Below are positions 51,017 to 58,900 of a DNA stretch of 64,000 nt, one piece after another. A model generated the notes under the pieces. That model did not search any database and was not told the origin of the DNA. It worked only from the letters and a program-made list of their open reading frames with translations. Position 1 is the stretch's first letter, and each line of letters opens with the position of its first letter. The translations under genes were made by a program, and so were the position numbers. The stretch lies in assembly GCA_035315065.1 (NCBI GenBank), contig DATFYM010000253.1, positions 11,381-75,380 on the forward strand, read 5' to 3'. The DNA comes from DATFYM01 sp035315065. GTDB taxonomy: Bacteria > Acidobacteriota > Terriglobia > UBA7540.

Positions 51017-51406
51017 TTATGAACAAAGCCTGACATCGGTCTGCGCGAAATCGTCGCCCTTGGCGAGCAAGGGCTCGCCGGAAACCTTCGCCAGGGCGTA
51101 GGAAAAGCAGTCTCCGTAGTTAAGTCCTGCCTTGTGTCGGCCCTTGCCGTATCTTCGCCACGCGGCGCGAGCAGTCTCAGCTTGCTCCGCATCCACCGAC
51201 ACCACCGAAACCCTAGCGCGGTGCATCAGGAGATCAAGCTCGCGCCCCGCCGCCTCGCCTCGTCGCGCTTCCACCACCAGCGCGGCTTCCAAAAATGTTG
51301 CCGCAGAAATCAGCCGTACTCGGTCAGCCTCAATCAAGCGATTGAAGTGAGAGCGCTCCGGCTCATCAAAGAGAATTGCCACCAGCGCTGAAGAGTCTAT
51401 GACCAC
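51017..51406 (-). CDS. VapC toxin (PIN-domain ribonuclease)
   Basis: This 129-residue protein has the intact PIN pattern of VapC toxins: MVIDSSALVAILFDEPE (first Asp), SAATFLEAALVVEARRG (Glu), GLNYGDCFSYALAKVSGEPLLAKGDDFAQTD (third and fourth acidic residues). It follows its antitoxin gene with a six-base gap. It is expected to cleave tRNA or rRNA when freed from VapB. Confidence 0.95.
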   Translation of the reverse strand: MVIDSSALVAILFDEPERSHFNRLIEADRVRLISAATFLEAALVVEARRGEAAGRELDLLMHRARVSVVSVDAEQAETARAAWRRYGKGRHKAGLNYGDCFSYALAKVSGEPLLAKGDDFAQTDVRLCS

Positions 51407-51412
51407 AATCGA

Positions 51413-51673
51413 TTATGGCAGGCGGGGCAGCCCCTTCCCGTCGTAGCCGAGAATTTCGTCTTCGCTACGGGCGTCAATGATCGGCAGGGCGGCGCAGCGC
51501 TTCGCGATCTTGTCGAGTTGGCGGGCCAGCCCGCGGGAACGCCCTCGTCCCACCAAGCGCTCCCGCCGCTCCCGCAAGGCCTGCACCACGGCGCCGGTAA
51601 GCGTTTCGCCCGTCTGATTAGCGATCTCGCGCGCCAACTTGTCTGCCTCGGCATTCTTAATGGTGATCGCCAT
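51413..51673 (-). CDS. VapB antitoxin (ribbon-helix-helix type)
   Basis: This 86-residue protein begins MAITIKNAEADKLAREIANQ and continues TGETLTGAVVQALRERRERL, the pattern of the VapB family paired with this VapC type. The C-terminal LPIIDARSEDEILGYDGKGL wraps the toxin in known complexes. It probably represses its own promoter. It lies 104 bases downstream of the PLD-helicase gene on the same strand. Confidence 0.93.
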   Translation of the reverse strand: MAITIKNAEADKLAREIANQTGETLTGAVVQALRERRERLVGRGRSRGLARQLDKIAKRCAALPIIDARSEDEILGYDGKGLPRLP

Positions 51674-51777
51674 TAGAAATCAGAATATACCGTAAAGATG
51701 GATTCTACAATACGAAGCGATTTCATTTCCTCATCCAAAATATCTCCCGTAGGCGCTAGCCCCTTACCGCCAGCCGT

Positions 51778-54700
51778 TCAGACTTGCGCTTCACTACAGA
51801 TGATCTTCGGGATGGGCTGGTCTTCAAGCTGCAATCCCCTGCGATCCACCCAATCCCCCATTTTGTGCCGGTGGAAAAGCCGCGCCAGATTCTTGAGTAG
51901 ATTTTCGCCGATCACGGAATTTCGCCGCAGGAGGTTCAGTTCCCGGTTGATCGCCGTGGTAATGGGTCCTCGGAAGGCTTTTTCGAGGATGTTGATTTGG
52001 CCTCTAACGTCCTCATCCTCCGCCGCCCCGAACAGGACCCGCAATTCTCTGAGGGCGTACCGCTGACCATGCGTCAGCGAGAGGGTGTGCTCACGCTCCG
52101 CTTGGCGATGCTTCACTTCTTCGGTAAACTGCCGCATTAGCCGCATCACGGCGGCGTTGTAGCCTGTGGGCAGCGGTGCACCCGCCGTGTCCGGACCGCA
52201 CTTGATGGCTCCCAGGACTCTCGGGATATCCCGCGATACGGTCTCGCCCTTTTCGTCCACGAGAAACAATTGCTGGTACCGTCCTGCCTGGCAGAAAACG
52301 TAAAGGCCCTTCTCACTTGAGGGCTTCGCAGCGCGGATTCCGTCTCGAAGGTCTGCAATCCGGTTATATTCGGCGGGATTGTCCTTCCGCAATTGTCGCA
52401 TCATTTCCTCTGCCTCGTTGAGGTCCAGGGCTTCCTGTTCCTCATCCTCGAACAACCCCAGTTGCCCACCCTTCTTTTCGTAAATCGCATACATGGCGTC
52501 TTCATTGAGTTGCTCGGTGGAATCGAGGATGGCAGAGTCTTCGCCAATCGTGTCGTGGATTTCTTGAATGCGATTGTGGAGTTTTTGCGTCAATTGAAGA
52601 TGACGTTCGATCCCGGTCTCCGGCAAGAAGTTGAACCCATAAACCACATCGTGTTCAGAGCCGATGCGATCGATGCGTCCAAAACGCTGGATAAGTCGGA
52701 CGGGATTCCAGTGGAGATCGTAATTGATGATTTTGTCGCAGTCCTGGAGATTCAACCCTTCCGCCAAAACATCCGTGGCCACAACCGTGGTTAACTCGCT
52801 TTCGACAGCCTGAAATCGATACTCTGGATTGGCTTTGGGAGCGAACCGTCCCACCACCCGCGCCTTGCTTTTGTCCCCGCTGTAAATCACCTCGACATCG
52901 TCGCGTTTGCCGCCAGGATTCAGATTCTCGTATAAGTATCGGGCCGTGTCGGCGTATTGGGTGAAGATGAGACGCTTTCCATCTCTAAGTGGGGCTTGCG
53001 CTAATCGTTTTATTAGTGTCTGGAGTTTGTCGTCCTCATCAGGGGTAATGGGCGCTACGAGCTGGAGCATTCTTCTCAGCAAGCGGATGTCCTGGTCGAT
53101 GTGCTTGCGCAACCTTTCCAAATCGAAGTCCTTCGCGGGATATCTCTGCGAAACGCCGCGAAGAGCATCCACGACGTCCTGCTCCTCCTCGAGATTAGGC
53201 TCGTAGAGAATGGCTTGCGCAGCATCCCCCGCCGGGACAATCCCTTGATCCAGCGCTTCCAGAAATCGCTCGTGCACGGTCAAGAGCCTGCCGACCGTCT
53301 GCTGGAAAGCGTAAACGCTGGATTCGAAGCGCTTGAACATCAGAACCCGGATCAGGCCGCGGAGGTTACCGCCCGCCCGGTGCAGGCTGGCGTAAGGTTC
53401 CTGGCGTTGCTTTTCCGTGACCACATAATGCCAAAGGCCGTAGCGGGCATAAGTTAACGCATTCGAAGGCGTCTTGACGGGCTGGGCCTTGGCGGCGAGG
53501 CTCTTGAGGGATTTCCCCAAATATCCGCGCAATTCCTGATAAAGCCCTTGGTACGTATCCTCGATGCTGTATTCGATGGTTTCCAGTTCGCGCTTGGGGA
53601 AATACTGATGCTTCCCGGCGACCAACACATAAGCGCGCCGAGTTCCGTCCAGATATTCCTTGAAGCGTGAGGCGTCAACCTCCTCATGCGTTACGGAGTC
53701 AATCCCGTACCAGCGCAAGATGTGATTGCGAGTCCGCCGGACAAGGATATTGGCGAGCAAGTCGGGAAGTTTCCTACCCCCTTTTTCGACCAGCTTGAAA
53801 TACTCTTTCAGGTCCGGCGGCGTCACGGGCAAATCAGTCTTGTCATCCTGGTGAAAGAGCTTGATTTGGTAATAGACGTCCCACGCGCTCTTGTTTCGAG
53901 GTGTGGCGGTGAGGAAGCAGCAGCGGCGACCCGTTGCCAGGAAGGCTTGCATCACCTTGTAACGCTGCGTGTCGGGATAGCGCAAATTGTGGCTTTCGTC
54001 GATTAGCACAAAGTCCCGGTCCCTGTACTTCACGTCGTCCAAAAGGAAATTGACCCCACCCCGGTCGTCTTCACGCAAATAGCCCATTGAGAGGACGCGG
54101 GCATTGAGTTGGTAGACCTCGTTGTACCGTTCCCACATTTCGACGAGTGGCGCGGGGCAGATAATGAGGGGCCGGGCATGGTCCGTGCGCTCGAAGTGTT
54201 TGACGACGGCAGCGCCGATGTAGCTTTTGCCGAGTCCTACCACGTCCGCCACAAACGCGCCGCCATAGTCGCGGGTCATCTGCACGGCCTGCCGCACCGC
54301 GACCTTTTGAAAGTCCGCGAGCTTTGAGGTGATCTCGTCGTCCCAGAGGATGTCCTTATCGTCGTCGCCTTCCAGCTTGTCTTTGACCAGCGCATACAGA
54401 GTCTTCATGTAGATGTCATACGGACGCACGGTGGCCACGGCCCACGACTGCTTCATCTCGTTCATGAGGGCTTCGTCAAAGTCCTGGGACTCCTCCCACA
54501 GCTCGTCAAACCAGCGAACCAATTCCGCATGGTTGTTGTTCCCCTGGACCACGACGTTGATCTCGGTATTATGGGTCACGCCCGCAAGACTGAGATTAGA
54601 GGAACCCACGATGGCGATTCCGTTTTCATGCCGATCCAACTTGGTTCCCAACAGGTCGAAAACGTCGCCGTAATCAAAAATGTACGCTTTGGCGTGCATC

Positions 54701-55128
54701 CGGCCCTTGGTGTAGAGGCGCACCTTAAGGCGCTTCTCCTCGATCAAGCGGACCAGGACGTTGACCAGTGTTTGGCCCTCGTCGGTCTGATCCATCAGCT
54801 CGACGGCCGTCCGAATATTGTCGGCGGTCTCACCGGCCATCCGTTTGGTCTCAGTACGTTTGGGGAAGGCCTGCGCCTCCGCAGCGTCGGCCACCATCTC
54901 CAGTCGCCGGTAGCCTTCAGCAAGTTGCTCCAGGGTCTCTCGGTTGGTGGTGTTTCCGATCAGCAGCTTCAGGTCTCTAACCCGTTCGAGGCGCCCGGCA
55001 ATGCAGGTAAGGCCGGAGAGGAAGAAATACCCCACGGCGAACCGCGCCGCCTCGGTGGAGGAGAGGATTCGGTTGATATGGTCAACCAGCTTTTCGTTGC
55101 GGTCGTCGATGATGTCATGGATAGGCAT
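51778..55128 (-). CDS. PLD-nuclease/SNF2-type helicase fusion, defence-associated
   Basis: From ATG 55128 it has 1116 residues. The N-terminal ~200 residues form a phospholipase-D-like domain with a single HxKxxxxD motif (HAKAYIFD) followed by GSSN. The helicase core has GLGKSYIGAAVV (motif I), FVLIDESHNLRY (II), FLTATPRNKS (III), VVATDVLAEGLNLQDCDKII (V) and RLIQRFGRIDRIGS (VI), an SF2/SNF2-like set. The C-terminal ~250 residues are helical and unassigned. It begins four bases after the HEPN stop, so it belongs to the same operon. A frame extension to 55272 overlaps HEPN and is rejected. It presumably translocates on and cuts invading DNA. Confidence 0.88.
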   Translation of the reverse strand: MPIHDIIDDRNEKLVDHINRILSSTEAARFAVGYFFLSGLTCIAGRLERVRDLKLLIGNTTNRETLEQLAEGYRRLEMVADAAEAQAFPKRTETKRMAGETADNIRTAVELMDQTDEGQTLVNVLVRLIEEKRLKVRLYTKGRMHAKAYIFDYGDVFDLLGTKLDRHENGIAIVGSSNLSLAGVTHNTEINVVVQGNNNHAELVRWFDELWEESQDFDEALMNEMKQSWAVATVRPYDIYMKTLYALVKDKLEGDDDKDILWDDEITSKLADFQKVAVRQAVQMTRDYGGAFVADVVGLGKSYIGAAVVKHFERTDHARPLIICPAPLVEMWERYNEVYQLNARVLSMGYLREDDRGGVNFLLDDVKYRDRDFVLIDESHNLRYPDTQRYKVMQAFLATGRRCCFLTATPRNKSAWDVYYQIKLFHQDDKTDLPVTPPDLKEYFKLVEKGGRKLPDLLANILVRRTRNHILRWYGIDSVTHEEVDASRFKEYLDGTRRAYVLVAGKHQYFPKRELETIEYSIEDTYQGLYQELRGYLGKSLKSLAAKAQPVKTPSNALTYARYGLWHYVVTEKQRQEPYASLHRAGGNLRGLIRVLMFKRFESSVYAFQQTVGRLLTVHERFLEALDQGIVPAGDAAQAILYEPNLEEEQDVVDALRGVSQRYPAKDFDLERLRKHIDQDIRLLRRMLQLVAPITPDEDDKLQTLIKRLAQAPLRDGKRLIFTQYADTARYLYENLNPGGKRDDVEVIYSGDKSKARVVGRFAPKANPEYRFQAVESELTTVVATDVLAEGLNLQDCDKIINYDLHWNPVRLIQRFGRIDRIGSEHDVVYGFNFLPETGIERHLQLTQKLHNRIQEIHDTIGEDSAILDSTEQLNEDAMYAIYEKKGGQLGLFEDEEQEALDLNEAEEMMRQLRKDNPAEYNRIADLRDGIRAAKPSSEKGLYVFCQAGRYQQLFLVDEKGETVSRDIPRVLGAIKCGPDTAGAPLPTGYNAAVMRLMRQFTEEVKHRQAEREHTLSLTHGQRYALRELRVLFGAAEDEDVRGQINILEKAFRGPITTAINRELNLLRRNSVIGENLLKNLARLFHRHKMGDWVDRRGLQLEDQPIPKIICSEAQV

Positions 55129-55132
55129 GGGG

Positions 55133-55600
55133 TTATTGGCCGCCGCCGGGCCTGGCCTCGAAAAACCTGTCCAGCTCGACTTCCACCAATCGGAGCGTCT
55201 CTTCGCAGCCCAACACCAGGGTTTTGATCCTGTCCCAACGGAGGTCGAAAGTGTAGGCGTGGCGGAATACATGGCGGAACTCCATGTATTCCTTTAAGCG
55301 TCCCCGCAGTTGGGGAGAGAGCACGGCCCCTCTATTTCCGGTGGGCAGCGTCATGCCATCCAGCAGTTCCTTGTGCCATGACCCGCTGGCGGGCATGGGG
55401 TCGCCAAGTTCCAGGGTAATACGCTTGAAAATGTTCTCGATGCCGTTGTAAAAGGAATGGAGCATCGCCGCCAAGGCGGAAAGCTCAATGTCATCGGGCG
55501 CGCTTACCGCACACCTCTTCAGCAACGCGCAGTGAACGCGGAACAAGCGTTGAAGCTGCCTTCGCTCCAGTGCAACTTGCTCTTGCAGGCTATCCCACAC
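55133..55600 (-). CDS. HEPN-domain ribonuclease toxin (HepT-like)
   Basis: This 155-residue all-helical protein has the HEPN catalytic motif R-x4-H-x-Y in FRHVFRHAYTFDLRWDR near residue 112. A conserved helix, LAAMLHSFYNGIENIFKRI, is the usual dimerisation region. It overlaps the end of the MNT gene by 11 bases and is followed four bases later by the helicase gene. HEPN/MNT pairs are type VII toxin-antitoxin modules in which the MNT protein modifies the toxin. Here the module is embedded in a restriction-like operon. Confidence 0.9.
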   Translation of the reverse strand: MWDSLQEQVALERRQLQRLFRVHCALLKRCAVSAPDDIELSALAAMLHSFYNGIENIFKRITLELGDPMPASGSWHKELLDGMTLPTGNRGAVLSPQLRGRLKEYMEFRHVFRHAYTFDLRWDRIKTLVLGCEETLRLVEVELDRFFEARPGGGQ

Positions 55601-55871
55601 GCAAGAGTTCCCCTTTGCTCTTCAAGTAGCGGGTAAAGTCGTTATCGTCGTCCAGATCGACCAGGTCCAACGGGCGCCCCAGGGCGTCATGGGCGGCGGC
55701 CATGGCGCGGAAAAAGACCTCCGGCGGCAAGCCGGAGACGGCGAGGTCAACGTCGGAATTGGGGCGCATCTTCCCCTTGCTCGCCGAACCGAAAACGTAC
55801 ACTTCCTTGGCTCCGGCGGCCTTAAGCGCAGATGCCGCCTTACCGACCAGTTCATTCATTTCATCGGTCAT
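55590..55871 (-). CDS. MNT-type nucleotidyltransferase antitoxin (MntA-like)
   Basis: This 93-residue minimal nucleotidyltransferase has the GS-x10-D-x-D motif: VFGSASKGKMRPNSDVDLAV, with further DLVDLDDDNDF. Ribosome-binding site AAGGA four bases before ATG 55871. It lies 65 bases after the methyltransferase and overlaps the HEPN gene, as in type VII toxin-antitoxin pairs where the enzyme adenylylates or otherwise modifies the toxin Tyr. Confidence 0.92.
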   Translation of the reverse strand: MTDEMNELVGKAASALKAAGAKEVYVFGSASKGKMRPNSDVDLAVSGLPPEVFFRAMAAAHDALGRPLDLVDLDDDNDFTRYLKSKGELLRVG

Positions 55872-55936
55872 TGCGTCCTTCCTGGGTCAAGTATGGCAAA
55901 CTGCGCCGCCTCCCTCGAGACAAGAATACGGCGAAC

Positions 55937-58900
55937 TCAGAGGCCCGCCCAGAGATATGTGGTTCGGCCGCGCAGATGAAATCGTTCGCGGGGAACGTTA
56001 AGTTTGCCGCGAATGCTTTTGACCTTGGGCGATATCTTGATGTTGCGATTCTCCAGTTCGTCGTAAGGTACAGCGAAGGGGATACCTTCGGGCACGGTTT
56101 CGTCGTCGATGATGCGCTTGAAGGTGGCAGTGTAGGGCCGAACGGCGTTCGGCCCAGGGCCAGCGCCGCTGGCCCCTACAAATCTGGTTGCGGCCACCAG
56201 CCGCGGGGCACGTCCCGCGGGAGGAGCAGGAATGGGCTCGCCGTCTTCCTCCGCTTTGGCCTTTGCCTTCTCGTATTCCAGCAAGGCGTAATTCTCAGCC
56301 GCCACCGGCCACGCGGCTTGAACGCGTGGATCTTCCCATAGGGCGGCTGCCCAATCGTCCAATTCCACCGGGCCTCCGTTCTTCTTGTGCTCCAGCCAAC
56401 ATTCGGCTTTCTCGCTCAGCCACCACTCGAAAGCGTCCACAAACTCGGCGGCGTAGGCAACGGGGCCGGAGCGCCATTGATTGCCCACTTTCCATTGTTC
56501 GTCCCAGCGGCGCTTGTAAACGGGCTGCTCGATGCGGCGGATGTGCTCGTTGTCGCGGATGGCGGCAAGGCGGGCTTGCCACAGCGCCCGGCGTTCGGCA
56601 GGCCAGCTTGCCGGGATCAGCGCCAAAGCTTTGGCGTAGTTGCCCTCGACTTGCTGCCAAACGCGGAACGGGCGCTGCGCCTGATCGAGCGGCTCTATGG
56701 AGTGCGGCAGCTCGCTGCCGCTTTTTCTAGCCGCTGACTCGTCAGCGGGCTGTGTTACGCCGCGACCAGTCGCGCCGCGGGAAAGCGGCGACGAGTCGCC
56801 GCACTCCAAACGCGCTACAGCCGGGCGCTTTTCGGGCAACAGCCCGTAGGCCGCATACACCAGCCAGTCCATTTCCTCCTGCAACGCAATCATTTCCGTG
56901 CGCAGCCGTTCGCGAATGTCTTGAGCGCCCCGGTAAGCATCGCGCAGATCATTTTCGGTTTGGAATGGTGCACCAAGATCAGGATTGGGGGACACGTATC
57001 CGGGCAGCGAGCTGTTCCATTCGTAATAGGCCTCGCCCGGCTTCTCGAAGAGCTTCTTCAGAGACAGGCTGGGCATCTGCTGGCCGCGCTCCCAGCAGGC
57101 TTTGGAGAGCGCGGTTAAGTGCTCAGCCAACGAGTTAGGTTTACCCTGCAAATTCTCGGCGATGGCTCCCGGAACTGGCAACTGCTCGAGCTTTCCACCT
57201 GCAAATTCAAAGCGATCACGATGCTCGTCCTCCCCTGCACCTTTGTTGAAGCATACTTGCTTGAGCCAAAACAAGGTGAGGCTAGAATTGAGCAGACCAA
57301 GGATCGCGTGTATGAGCGGTTTGGCATCAATCAAAAGGATAACCGGGCTATGATTATCAAAAACCCGACGGTCATCGGAAAAACGGAAGTGGGCGTGCGT
57401 GGCAAGATCGGAGAAGACGACTGCCATCTCAGATTTTGCCTTGTCGCGGTCCAGTTGATGGTATTCGTACCAAGGCCGTCCGGCCTGATCGTAAGTTCCA
57501 CCGTTGAAATCTTTCCGATTGCCAAGCGTCATTCTGAACAGGCCGAGCCACCGGCCCAAACCTCGTAATTCTTGGAGGCTAAGGAGATCCCATTCTTCGT
57601 CGTAAGGCTTCGCTAAGATTCGAGGCTCAGGACAAGACCAGTTTCGAATCTCGTCTCCTTGCGTAATTCCGATGAATTCTGTTTTTCCCATGCGAAAAAG
57701 CCGCGCAGTGTGAGGTGGGATGATATAGATATCAATAGCGCTAGTCGACAGAACTCGACCGATGTCTTTTTTCAAAAGACTGCGAAGCGTAGAGCCACTA
57801 GGTTTATTGAGATAGTCAACGGTTGGCCAATCGACGAACATCCAACTGCATGGATGCGCAAGCATCCGGTTCCGATCACAGTCTCCGATAGCAATGTGTA
57901 TATCTTCATAGAGTTTCGTGAAATCTTGATGACTCTGCTTGGGGATGAGCGGTGAATGGCCACCTTGGGGCGCTCTAATTGCGTGGTGCTCGGCTATTGT
58001 ACGCCAAAGCGGGTTTTCCTCAGGTGGTGTTCGAAGGTCACCACCTCCAGGCAAAGTAACTATGTTCCGGATGGTCGATTCTGGTGTAGGCTTCTGATTA
58101 CGGGCAAAAACAAGGCAGGTTGGCGTGCCGTGCCCTGGGAACAATAAGCCAGAACAGTCCACGATTTTCTGCAGATCTAGCGTGGGGAATAACTCCTCTA
58201 CCACCGCTGCTCCGATCTCCCGCTTGGCAAAACCATTCGACACAATGAATCCAAGCTCTCCCCCTCCTCGTAGTAGCCCGAAGCCAAGTTCGAAGAACGG
58301 GCACACCAATTCATAGGTGCCCACACAAACACGCGGCCATCGCTGGCGCCACAGTTCGCGCTTTTTAGGATTACGAGCGGTAACAAAAGGCGGGTTGCCA
58401 ACAACAATGTCAAAGCCGCCGCCGTTACCGCTATCCGTGAAAACGCCAGGGAAATCGATGGTCCAGGCGAAATTAAACGGGCTGTCGAAATCCGCGCCTT
58501 CGAGTTTCCGCAGCTTGGGAAAGAATTGGCTGTCAAACCCTCGGCGCGTGAGCCGTTCCAATTCGTCGTGGTTTTTCTCCACTTCTTTCAGAGCTTCCGC
58601 CAGTTTCTCCGCCTCGTGCGCAAATCGTTTTCGCTTCTCTGCCGCCGATTCATCCAAACCAAAAAAAGTGTTCAGCTTGGAGTCGTCAATCTCGATCGCC
58701 TTGAGTTCTTCTTTGAGGATACTGCCGCTCAGCGCCAGGCGTTTTTCCAGAATCTCCAAGCGCAACTTCCTTTTGTTTTCCCCTGTCTTGGCCTTGTGGA
58801 AACGCTCACCCAATTTGTAAATGGCCCTGAACGCATCGGCATGGCGCGAGGCGCGGTCAGGCAGGATCACGATAGGCACACCACAAATGTGGTCGTGCAG

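Noticed and set aside
55129..55272. 48-codon N-terminal extension of the PLD-helicase
   Set aside because: It overlaps the HEPN gene in another frame and reads like a shadow; the ATG at 55128 follows the HEPN stop directly.
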